NCBI GenBank assembly: GCA_044225675.1 | Contig: JBGAIH010000045.1 | Coordinates: 1-28,110 of the forward strand | Length of the DNA stretch: 28,110 bases | From: JACMQX01 sp044225675 | GTDB lineage: Bacteria; Pseudomonadota; Gammaproteobacteria; Burkholderiales; Burkholderiaceae_C | Direction of reading: 5' to 3' | Program-made: the position numbers and the translations under genes | Shown: positions 1 to 6,943 of the stretch, one piece after another | Numbering within the stretch: the stretch's first letter is position 1 | Layout: every line of letters starts with the position of its first letter | The notes under the pieces: model-generated | The model's input: only the letters and a program-made list of their open reading frames with translations | Databases searched by the model: none | What the model was told of the DNA's origin: nothing

Positions 1-42
1 CGCTTCGCGCTTGCACTTGCGCTTCGCGCTCGCGCTTGCTGG
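1..42. repeat. Short GC-rich direct repeat at the window edge
   Basis: CGCTTCGCGCT occurs at 1-11 and 20-30, downstream of the sensor kinase stop. The core CGCTTCGCGC appears again at 28091-28100 at the other window edge. No gene is visible here. Confidence 0.5.
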
Positions 43-1392
43 TCAGTTATCGGGGTCTACGCTCATTCGCCAGTTGCTGGTGAAGCCGGGCGGTGGCTCG
101 GCGGGGCCGAAGCGGGCGTGGTGGATGGCGGCGATCTTCTGAACGACGCGGTGGCCGAGGCCGAGGCCCAGGCCGAGGCCGGGGCGGGCGGGTTCGTCGG
201 CCGCAGCGGACGCCGCCTGCACGGCGGCGTTATCGCAGACGTCGATCTGCCGCGCCACGGGGTCGAGCCGCACCTCCACCAGGGTGCCGCGCGGGGTGTG
301 GCGCAAGGCGTTTTCGAGCAGGTTGCGGAGGGCCAGGCTCATGAGGACCGGGTGGCCGGTGAGGGTGAACGGGCCGGGGCTGACCAAGGCCATCTCGTGG
401 CCGCTGTCCCATGCGGCCTGGGCGAATTCAGCGATGACGTCGCGCGCCATCGCCTCCAGATCGAACTCTGTCGCGGACTCGGCCAGTTCGGTGCGGCTGG
501 CGCGCGCCAGCGCGAGCAGGTCCGACAGCACCTGACCGGCCCGCAGCGCGTCGCGCTCGATCTGCGCGAGCGCCTGGTCGCGCGCAGGGCCGTCAGGCGC
601 CTCGCGCACCGCCCGGGCCTGCAGCGTGAGCGAGGCCAGCGGCGTGCGCAGCTCGTGGGCCAGTTCGTTGGCGAGTTCGCGTTCGCGCTCGATGGCCGAC
701 TGGTAGCGCCCCGCCAGCGTGTTGATGGATTCGGCCACGGCGCGCAGCTCGCGCTGCGGATAGGCGTGGGCCAGCGGTTCGGGGCGATGGATGTCCAGGG
801 CATCGACGTCGCGTGACAGCGCATACAGCGGCCGCAGGCCGCGCCGGATGGCCAGGCCCAGCACCAGCGCAATGACGGGCAGCAGCCACAGCCCCGGCTC
901 GGCGACCTGCTGGGCGATGTCGTCGGCCAGGTCGTCGCGCTCGCGCAGGCTCAGCAGCACCATCACCTTGCGCCGGTGGCCGTCGTCGTCCCAGCGCGAG
1001 AAGGCGCGCCAGGCCTGCGGCGGATCGCCCAGGCGCAGCGTCTCGAAGCCCTCGGTCGGGCCAAAGGCCGGCAGCGGCGCCTCGCCGCTCTGGCGCAGCA
1101 GTCGGCCGTCATGGTCCCATTCGACGATGCTGAGCGACTGCTGGTAGTCGTGGCTCTTGAGACCGGCCTCGGGCGCCAGCGGGCGGGGCGCCACGGTGCG
1201 GCCCCCCGTCTCCTCGTCGACGGCGGTAGCCAGCAGCAGCGTGGCCACGCTCGCCAGATGCCCGTCGGTCAGCTCGTCGGCCTCGTGCGTGCCGGTCTGG
1301 TAGCCGATCACGATGAAGCTGAGCCACACGATGGCCAGCGCGCCCAGCGTCCAGGCCAGCAGATGCAGGGTGAGCGAGCGCCGGGCCGTCAT
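43..1392 (-). CDS. Two-component sensor histidine kinase (PmrB/QseC-like)
   Basis: Inner-membrane sensor kinase of 449 residues that should phosphorylate the regulator encoded just upstream; its ATG overlaps that gene's stop by 4 bp (ATGA), so the two are translationally coupled. Seen: a first membrane segment at about residues 9-31, a periplasmic loop to about 165, a second segment at about 167-183, then a HAMP-like linker. The dimerisation motif ELAHELRTPL places the phospho-accepting His at 246. The N box is RNLLENALRHTP (356-367). The G1 box is degenerate (DNAAV, without the usual DxGxG glycines), while the G2 box is an unusual GLGLGLGLG run at 405-413. The adjacent eptA gene and the TTAAG box in the promoter region suggest it senses an envelope signal such as metal ions or cationic peptides; this is inference. 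Class is sure, stimulus unknown. Confidence 0.93.
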   Translation of the reverse strand: MTARRSLTLHLLAWTLGALAIVWLSFIVIGYQTGTHEADELTDGHLASVATLLLATAVDEETGGRTVAPRPLAPEAGLKSHDYQQSLSIVEWDHDGRLLRQSGEAPLPAFGPTEGFETLRLGDPPQAWRAFSRWDDDGHRRKVMVLLSLRERDDLADDIAQQVAEPGLWLLPVIALVLGLAIRRGLRPLYALSRDVDALDIHRPEPLAHAYPQRELRAVAESINTLAGRYQSAIERERELANELAHELRTPLASLTLQARAVREAPDGPARDQALAQIERDALRAGQVLSDLLALARASRTELAESATEFDLEAMARDVIAEFAQAAWDSGHEMALVSPGPFTLTGHPVLMSLALRNLLENALRHTPRGTLVEVRLDPVARQIDVCDNAAVQAASAAADEPARPGLGLGLGLGHRVVQKIAAIHHARFGPAEPPPGFTSNWRMSVDPDN

Positions 1393-2087
1393 GACGCGCC
1401 GTCCGGTCCCGGGGTGTCCGCGACGAAGTAGCCCACGCCGCGCAGCGTGCGGATCACCTCGCTGCCGAGCTTGCGGCGCAGGTGGTGCACGTGCACCTCG
1501 ATCGCGTTGCTGTCGAGCGCGCTGTCGAAGTCGTAGAGCTTGGCCTCGATCTGCTGGCGCGACAGCACCCGCGGACGCACCTCCACCAGCGCCTGCAGCA
1601 CACCGAATTCGCGCGCCGACAGCTCCACCGGCTGGCCTGCGCGCAGCACGGTACGGGCGGCCGGGTCGATCTGCAGTTCGCCGCAGCGGATCAGCGGCTG
1701 GGCCCGGCCGACGGCGCGGCGCAGCAGGGCCCGCATGCGGGCGGCCAGCTCGTCGGGATCAAAGGGCTTGGTGACGTAGTCATCGGCGCCCATGTCGAGG
1801 CCTGCAATGCGCGAGGCCACCTGGTCACGTGCCGTCATGATGAGCACCGCCGTGGCCGGGTCCGGCAGCGCGCCCGCAGGCGACGCGCGCAGACGCGCGA
1901 GCAGGCTGGCGCCGTCGCCGTCGGCCAGCCCGAGGTCCAGCAGCACCACATCGAAGGCTTCGGCGCGCAGGGCCATCCAGGCACCGGCGAGGCTGCCTAC
2001 GGCGTCCACCGCCCAGCCCAGCCGCCGCAGATGGGCCTGCAGGCCGCTGGCGATGCCGTCGTCATCTTCCACCACGAGAACTCGCAT
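1389..2087 (-). CDS. OmpR/PhoB-family response regulator (PmrA-like)
   Basis: DNA-binding response regulator of 232 residues from the chosen ATG. Receiver domain at about 1-120: acidic pocket VVEDDD at 5-10, phospho-accepting Asp51 in VLLDLGL, a conserved Thr in LIMTARD and Lys in DYVTKPFD. A winged-helix domain of the OmpR type follows, with ELSAREFGVL, the recognition region NAIEVHVHHLRRKLG and the terminal wing RTLRGVGY. A further in-frame ATG at 2111 would add eight residues (MNPRHNAP), but regulators of this family normally begin directly at the MRVLVVEDD strand, so 2087 is preferred. It is transcribed with the sensor kinase and is divergent from the PAP2-eptA pair, which it probably activates through the box at 2176-2192. 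Family assignment is very firm; the target is inferred. Confidence 0.93.
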   Translation of the reverse strand: MRVLVVEDDDGIASGLQAHLRRLGWAVDAVGSLAGAWMALRAEAFDVVLLDLGLADGDGASLLARLRASPAGALPDPATAVLIMTARDQVASRIAGLDMGADDYVTKPFDPDELAARMRALLRRAVGRAQPLIRCGELQIDPAARTVLRAGQPVELSAREFGVLQALVEVRPRVLSRQQIEAKLYDFDSALDSNAIEVHVHHLRRKLGSEVIRTLRGVGYFVADTPGPDGAS

Positions 2088-2175
2088 GGGGGCATTGTGT
2101 CTTGGATTCATGGCGTGGACTCATGCCCCGCCTTCAGGGACGCCGCCCGGGCTCCGCACCGGGTGATCCGCAGGC

Positions 2176-2192
2176 GTTAAGGAAGCCTTAAG
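2176..2192. promoter_or_regulatory. PmrA-box-like direct repeat in the divergent promoter region
   Basis: The sequence reads GTTAAG-GAAGC-CTTAAG: two TTAAG half-sites with a 5-bp spacer, an 11-bp period. This fits the PmrA/BasR box (YTTAAK-N5-YTTAAK) except for the first base. It lies between the OmpR-type regulator gene and the PAP2-eptA operon, the place expected for such a site. Because TTAA is self-complementary the box can be read on either strand. The box ends only 24 bp before the first ATG of the PAP2 gene and no good -10 hexamer follows it, so the transcript would start close to that codon. Confidence 0.6.
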
Positions 2193-2216
2193 CCGCTGCC
2201 GCAACCATGCCGCTCC

Positions 2217-2984
2217 ATGCATTCCGTCCGCGCCCAGTCAGCACATGTCTCCTCCGCGAGCGCCATCGCGCTGTCCGCCGACGACATGCCCGGATGGCGC
2301 CGCCACGCGCTCATGGCGACCGCCATCATCACGCTGCTTCTGCTGGCCTGGGATGCGAGCGACCTCGACATGGCGCTGGCCCATCTGGCCGGCGGGCCCG
2401 GCGGCTTCCCGCTGCGCGACCATTGGCTGTTCGAGGCCGTTCTCCACAACGGCGGCCGCTACCTCGGCTGGCTGGTGGAGCTGGGCCTGACCCTGGCGGT
2501 GTGGTGGCCACCGCGCTGGCTCGCCGGGCTGAACACCGGCCGGCGGCTCCAGCTGGCGGTCACGCCTTTGCTGTTGCTGCTGGCCGTCAGCTCGCTCAAG
2601 GCGGCGACGGGCATCAGCTGCCCCTGGGACCTGTCGGATTTCGGTGGCGTGGCCCGCCATGCCTCGCACTGGGCCCAGATGCTGGCGCCCGATGGCGGTA
2701 GCGGCCGGTGCTTTCCGGCAGGGCACGCCTCGGCGGGCTTTGCCTTCATCGGCGGCTGGTTCGTGCTGCGCGACACCCACCCGCGCCTGGCGCGGCGCTG
2801 GCTCGCAGCGTCGCTGATCGCCGGACTGGTTCTGGGGCTTTCCCAGCAGATGCGGGGCGCCCACTTCATGAGCCATACACTCTGGGCAGCCTGGCTGTGC
2901 TGGATGCTGGCGTGGTTGATCGACCTCGCATGGCCGCTTGTCGTGCGTCCGGGCGCCGTGCCGCCTGACTCCGATATTGCATGA
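2217..2984 (+). CDS. PAP2-family membrane phosphatase
   Basis: Integral membrane phosphatase of 255 residues, probably acting on a lipid phosphate at the periplasmic face (lipid A or undecaprenyl pyrophosphate type). Seen: hydrophobic segments near 33-45, 84-96, 113-127, 171-184, 196-210 and 222-242. The PAP2 motifs are Lys128 with KAATGISCPWDL, FPAGHASAG at 166-174 with His170, and MRGAHFMSHTLW at 212-223 with Arg213 and His216/His220. The stop overlaps the eptA start by 4 bp (ATGA), so the two products are co-translated. The start is uncertain: ATG 2217 has no clear ribosome-binding site and lies very close to the regulatory box; ATG 2286 (residue 24) would still keep every membrane segment. 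Substrate is not readable from the sequence. Confidence 0.85.
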   Translation: MHSVRAQSAHVSSASAIALSADDMPGWRRHALMATAIITLLLLAWDASDLDMALAHLAGGPGGFPLRDHWLFEAVLHNGGRYLGWLVELGLTLAVWWPPRWLAGLNTGRRLQLAVTPLLLLLAVSSLKAATGISCPWDLSDFGGVARHASHWAQMLAPDGGSGRCFPAGHASAGFAFIGGWFVLRDTHPRLARRWLAASLIAGLVLGLSQQMRGAHFMSHTLWAAWLCWMLAWLIDLAWPLVVRPGAVPPDSDIA

Positions 2985-4669
2985 GCCTTCTTCGCCGACT
3001 GACCTTGTCCCGCAGCCCGACCCGCGACAGCGCCCGCAGCCCCTTGCGCCTCATCGTCGCGGCCAGCCTGTGGATGGCCTTCGCAGCCAATGGCGCGCTG
3101 TGGAGCGAGCTGGGCCGCCTGTCGCTGCTGGGCACACCGGGCGGCTGGGCCTTCGCGTTCGGACTGGGCATGCTCACCGCGCTGGCCCTTGTCCTGCTGC
3201 TGAGCCTGCTGGCCTGGCGCTGGACGCTCAAGCCCGTGCTGACCTTTCTGCTGCTGTCCGCGGCGTTCGGGGCCTACTTCATGACGAGCTACCGCGTGGT
3301 GATCGACGCGACCATGCTGGTCAATGTCTTCCAGACCGATACCCGCGAGGCTGCCGCCCTGTTCAGCCTGAGGCTGCTGGCGGTGGTGGGGGTGCTGGGC
3401 GTGCTGCCGGTGGTGCTGGTCTGGCGCACCCGGGTGGACTACGGAGCCTGGCCGCGCCGGCTGCTGGGCAATCTGCTGCTCGCCGGTGCCGCCCTGGTGC
3501 TGCTGGCGGTCACGGCGGTGGCCAGCTTCCAGCCGCTGTCCTCGACCATGCGCAACCACAAGCAGGTGCGCTACCTCATCAACCCGCTCAACTCGGTCTA
3601 TGCGCTGGGCTACCTGGCCGCCACGCCGCTGCGGCGCGACATGTCCATCACCGAGCCGGTCGGGCTCGATGCCCGCATCGGCGCGGCGGGCGGCGCGAGC
3701 GCCCGGCCGCCGCTGCTCGTGCTGGTGGTCGGCGAGACGGCGCGCGCCCCCAACTTCAGCCTCAACGGCTATGCGCGCCCGACCAATCCCGAGCTGGCGC
3801 GCGAGAACGTGGCGAGCTTTCGCAACGCCTGGTCGTGCGGCACCAGCACCGCGGCCTCGCTGCCCTGCATGTTCTCGCACCTCGGCCGGGAGGCCTTCAA
3901 CGGCCGGCCGCACAACTACGAAGGCCTGCTCGACGTGGTGCAGCGCGCCGGCATGGCCGTGCTGTGGCTCGACAACCAGTCCGGCTGCAAGGGCAACTGC
4001 GACCGCGTCGCGCGCGTGGAGGCGGCCGCCTTCAGCGACCCGAAGCTGTGCAGCGGCGGCACCTGCTTCGACGCGGTAATGCTCAAGGACATCGACCAGC
4101 GCATCGCCGCCCTGCCGCCGGCCCAGCGCGCGCGCGGCGTGGTGCTGGTCATGCACCAGATGGGCAGCCACGGTCCGGCCTACTGGCTGCGCTCGCCGGC
4201 GGAGTTCAAGCGCTTCGCGCCCGAGTGCCAGAGCAACAACCTGCAGGACTGCGCGCGCGACAGCCTGGTCAATGCCTACGACAACTCCATCGTCTATACC
4301 GACCATTTCCTCGCATCGACGATCGGCTGGCTCAAGACCCGCGCCGCCGACTACGACGCCGCCATGATCTACGTGTCGGACCACGGCGAGTCGCTCGGCG
4401 AGAACAACCTCTATCTGCACGGCCTGCCCTATGCCATCGCGCCCGACGTGCAGAAGCACGTGCCCTGGATCACCTGGCTGTCGCCGGGCTTCGAGCAGCG
4501 CACGGGCCTGGCGACCGCCTGCCTGCGCAATGCGGCCGATGCTCCCGTGAGCCACGACCATTACTTCCATTCCGTGCTCGGCCTGCTGGACATCCAGACC
4601 TCGGTGTACCGCAAGACACTCGACGCCTATGCCGCCTGCCGCAGCGCGCAGGCGCCGAAGTCGCCCTGA
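2981..4669 (+). CDS. eptA: Phosphoethanolamine transferase, lipid A modifying (EptA/MCR family)
   Basis: Inner-membrane enzyme of 562 residues that moves phosphoethanolamine from phosphatidylethanolamine to lipid A, lowering surface charge; the family confers tolerance to polymyxin. Five hydrophobic segments lie at about 24-40, 55-78, 85-102, 130-148 and 162-182, followed by the soluble sulfatase-fold domain. Zinc and catalytic residues are visible: Glu252 in VVGETARAPNFSLNGY, probable nucleophile Thr290 in CGTSTAASLPCMF, Asp467-His468 in YVSDHGESLGENNLYLHG. Cysteines at 286/296, 336/340 and 416/424 match the disulfide-rich periplasmic domain of the family. It follows the PAP2 gene with a 4-bp overlap. 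Length and motifs are complete, so the enzyme should be active. Family is firm; lipid A as acceptor is inferred from the closest family type and the PmrAB-like neighbours. Confidence 0.95.
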   Translation: MSLLRRLTLSRSPTRDSARSPLRLIVAASLWMAFAANGALWSELGRLSLLGTPGGWAFAFGLGMLTALALVLLLSLLAWRWTLKPVLTFLLLSAAFGAYFMTSYRVVIDATMLVNVFQTDTREAAALFSLRLLAVVGVLGVLPVVLVWRTRVDYGAWPRRLLGNLLLAGAALVLLAVTAVASFQPLSSTMRNHKQVRYLINPLNSVYALGYLAATPLRRDMSITEPVGLDARIGAAGGASARPPLLVLVVGETARAPNFSLNGYARPTNPELARENVASFRNAWSCGTSTAASLPCMFSHLGREAFNGRPHNYEGLLDVVQRAGMAVLWLDNQSGCKGNCDRVARVEAAAFSDPKLCSGGTCFDAVMLKDIDQRIAALPPAQRARGVVLVMHQMGSHGPAYWLRSPAEFKRFAPECQSNNLQDCARDSLVNAYDNSIVYTDHFLASTIGWLKTRAADYDAAMIYVSDHGESLGENNLYLHGLPYAIAPDVQKHVPWITWLSPGFEQRTGLATACLRNAADAPVSHDHYFHSVLGLLDIQTSVYRKTLDAYAACRSAQAPKSP

Positions 4670-4717
4670 GCGCCGGCCCGGCCCACGCGGGGCGCACGGG
4701 CCGCGCACCGCAGCCGC

Positions 4718-5161
4718 TCAGTACGTCTTGTACGGCAGGAACTTGCCCGACAGCACCACGTTGACGCGATCGCCCTTGGGATCGGGCTCGCGCGTGATGT
4801 CCATCGAGAAATCGATCGCGCTCATGATGCCGTCGCCGAATTCCTCGTGGATCAGCTCCTTGATCGTCGTGCCGTAGACGTTGACGATCTCGTACCAGCG
4901 GTAGATCAGCGGATCGGTGGGCACGGCGGTGGGCAGCGAGCCCTTGTAGGGCACGACCTGCAGCCACTTCTGCTCCTCGGCCGACAGGCCGAAAAGCTTG
5001 CCGAGGATCTTGGCCTGCGCGGCCGTGGCCGTCATCTGGCCGAGGCACAGCGCCGTCGTCCACTCCTTGCTCTGGCCGACCTTGCTGGCGACCGACTCCC
5101 AGCTGATGCCCTTGCTCACCTTGGCGGTGATGATCTTCTCGGTCACGTCGTTGCGGTTCAT
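4718..5161 (-). CDS. cynS: Cyanase (cyanate hydratase)
   Basis: Cytoplasmic enzyme of 147 residues that reacts cyanate with bicarbonate, yielding ammonia and carbon dioxide by way of carbamate. The full-length family pattern is present: an N-terminal helical domain and the C-terminal active-site domain. The catalytic triad maps to Arg88 and Glu91 in IYRWYEIV and Ser114 in GIMSAIDF, with the same spacing as Arg96, Glu99 and Ser122 of the E. coli enzyme. The ending FLPYKTY matches the conserved tail. A clear AGGAGA ribosome-binding site precedes the ATG. It is the last gene of the leftward importer operon, 27 bp after the ATPase gene, so uptake and breakdown are produced together. No carbonic anhydrase gene (cynT) is present in this window, so bicarbonate must come from elsewhere. 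Confidence 0.97.
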   Translation of the reverse strand: MNRNDVTEKIITAKVSKGISWESVASKVGQSKEWTTALCLGQMTATAAQAKILGKLFGLSAEEQKWLQVVPYKGSLPTAVPTDPLIYRWYEIVNVYGTTIKELIHEEFGDGIMSAIDFSMDITREPDPKGDRVNVVLSGKFLPYKTY

Positions 5162-5188
5162 GTCTTCTCCTGTGTGTGTTGAAGGGGG

Positions 5189-6004
5189 TCAGGCGTGGGC
5201 ACTGGCCTCGCCGCCCGGTTTGGCCCGGCGGATGAGGAAGTCCACGATGTGGTTGCGCAGCTCGTAGTAGCCGGCGAGGTGGTGCAGGCCGGCGCGGGTC
5301 CGCTCGCGCGGCAGGGTGTTCTCGACGACTTCCCCGATGCCGCCGGGCACGTAGCCGGCCGGCGTATCGGCGCCGTTGGTCATGAGCAGAATGCGGTCGG
5401 CCAGCAGGATGGCCTCGTCCACGTCGTGCGTGATCATGAAGACCGTCTGCTGCGTCTCGCGCACGATGGCCATCAGCTCCTCCTGGATGGTGCCGCGCGT
5501 GAGCGCGTCCAGCGCGCCGAACGGCTCGTCCAGCAGCAGCATCTTGGGGCTGATGGCGAAGGCGCGCGCGATCCCGACGCGCTGCTTCATGCCGCCCGAC
5601 AGCTGCGCGGGCTTCCTGTCGATGGCCGGCGTGAGGCCGACCATCTCCACGTACCTGCGCACCTGCTCGTCCACCTGCGCGGCGCTCCAGCCGGGCCAGC
5701 GCGACTGCACCGCGAACGCGATGTTGCGGCGCACCGTGAGCCAGGGCATGAGCGCATGGCTCTGGAACACCACGCCGCGCTCCAGGCTCGGGCCGGCGAC
5801 TTCGCGGCCGTCCATGAACACGTGGCCGGCGCTGGCGGTGTCCAGGCCTGCGAGCACGTTGAGGATCGTCGTCTTGCCGCAGCCGGAGTGGCCGATGATG
5901 CAGACGAACTCGCCCCGGCGCTGCGTGAAGGACACGCCCTCGAACACCGGCTTGCCGGGCGTGTAGGTGCGGGCCAGGCCCTCGATCTTGAGAAAGTCCT
6001 GCAT
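5189..6004 (-). CDS. ABC importer ATPase (NitT/TauT type, probable cyanate)
   Basis: Cytoplasmic ATP-hydrolysing subunit of 271 residues for the importer encoded just upstream. Seen in order: Walker A GHSGCGKTT (38-46), Q loop at VVFQSHALMPW (78-88), signature LSGGM (135-139), Walker B LLLDEP (156-161) and the switch His in ITHDVDEA. This is the NrtD/CynD/SsuB subfamily. ATG 6004 is chosen because AAGGAA stands just before it and the family begins near here; an upstream in-frame ATG at 6067 would overlap the permease gene end. A C-terminal tail after residue 225 (ENTLPRERTRAG) is typical of the nitrate/cyanate group. Substrate assignment rests on the linked cyanase; nitrate or nitrite is the alternative. 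Confidence 0.88.
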   Translation of the reverse strand: MQDFLKIEGLARTYTPGKPVFEGVSFTQRRGEFVCIIGHSGCGKTTILNVLAGLDTASAGHVFMDGREVAGPSLERGVVFQSHALMPWLTVRRNIAFAVQSRWPGWSAAQVDEQVRRYVEMVGLTPAIDRKPAQLSGGMKQRVGIARAFAISPKMLLLDEPFGALDALTRGTIQEELMAIVRETQQTVFMITHDVDEAILLADRILLMTNGADTPAGYVPGGIGEVVENTLPRERTRAGLHHLAGYYELRNHIVDFLIRRAKPGGEASAHA

Positions 6005-6056
6005 CACGGGTTCCTTGGCTGGTCGGCCGCTCGCGGCCGGCAGATCGCGGCGCAAC

Positions 6057-6926
6057 TCACTCCACATAGGTCACCGCCTTCTGAAGCTGCGCGAACATGA
6101 GGTCCAGCAGCATCCCGACCACGCCGATCACGCCAATGGCGAAGATCACGTTGGTCAGCGACAGGTTGTTCCACTCGTTCCAGACGAAGTAGCCGATGCC
6201 CGTGCCCCCGACGAGCATCTCGGCGGCCACGATGACCAGCCAGGCGATGCCCATGGAGATGCGCATGCCGGTGAGGATGGTCGGCGCGGCGGCCGGCAGG
6301 ATCACGCGCAGGGCCTTGCGCAGCGGATGGACCTCCAGCGTCGCCGCGACGTTAAGCCACTCGCGCTTGACCGAGGCCACGCCGAAGGCCGTGTTGATGA
6401 GCATCGGCCAGACCGAGCAGATGAAGATCACGAACACGCCGCTGACCGACGAGTCCTTGATGGTGTAGAGCGCCAGCGGCATCCAGGCCAGCGGACTGAT
6501 GGGCTTGAGGATCTGGATGAACGGATCGAACGCGCGCCGCAGCAGCGGCGACATGCCGATCACGAAGCCGAGCGGCACGGCCACCAGGGCCGCGAGCGCA
6601 AAGCCCAGGCCGACGCGGCCCAGCGAATGCGCCAGCTGGATCAGGATGCCCTTGTCGTTCGGCCCGTTGTCGTAGACCGGATCGGTCACGTGCTTCCAGA
6701 TGGTCGCGCCCATCTGGCCCAGGGTGGGAAAGCCGGTGGTCTTGCCGCTGCCCGGGTCCTTGCCCATCATCTTCGCGTACTCGATCTGCTCGGGGGTGAG
6801 GCCGGCTGCCGCAGCGGCCCCGCCCCCCGCTCCTGCGGCCGGCTCCGTTGCGGCATACCAGATGCCCAGGAACAGCAGGAAGATGAGCAGCGACACCAGG
6901 GCCGCCTTGAGGTTGAGGGATCGCAT
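6057..6926 (-). CDS. ABC importer permease (NitT/TauT type, probable cyanate)
   Basis: Inner-membrane permease of 289 residues. An N-terminal membrane segment (about 7-25) is followed by a periplasmic stretch rich in Gly and Ala (about 30-45) and a conserved linker with EQIEYAKMMGKDPG, then the usual permease core with about five further segments. The cytoplasmic EAA-type loop that contacts the ATPase is seen as EWLNVAATLEVHPLRKALR. The long insert between first and second segments is typical of the NrtB/CynB group rather than SsuC. The start at MRSLNLKAALV is chosen over longer frames, since upstream residues read as an out-of-frame shadow of the binding-protein gene. It lies 17 bp after that gene and 52 bp before the ATPase start. 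Confidence 0.88.
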   Translation of the reverse strand: MRSLNLKAALVSLLIFLLFLGIWYAATEPAAGAGGGAAAAAGLTPEQIEYAKMMGKDPGSGKTTGFPTLGQMGATIWKHVTDPVYDNGPNDKGILIQLAHSLGRVGLGFALAALVAVPLGFVIGMSPLLRRAFDPFIQILKPISPLAWMPLALYTIKDSSVSGVFVIFICSVWPMLINTAFGVASVKREWLNVAATLEVHPLRKALRVILPAAAPTILTGMRISMGIAWLVIVAAEMLVGGTGIGYFVWNEWNNLSLTNVIFAIGVIGVVGMLLDLMFAQLQKAVTYVE

Positions 6927-6943
6927 GCGCCTGGCGTCCCCGT

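Noticed and set aside
4679..4703. CGGCCC/GGGCCG inverted repeat between eptA and cynS as a terminator
   Set aside because: Six-base arms around a 13-base loop with no T-tract on either strand; too weak in such GC-rich sequence.
2459..4708. Leftward open frame of about 749 codons opposite PAP2-eptA
   Set aside because: It is antisense to two genes with complete motifs and is full of His, Gln, Arg and Gly runs typical of GC-rich shadow frames.
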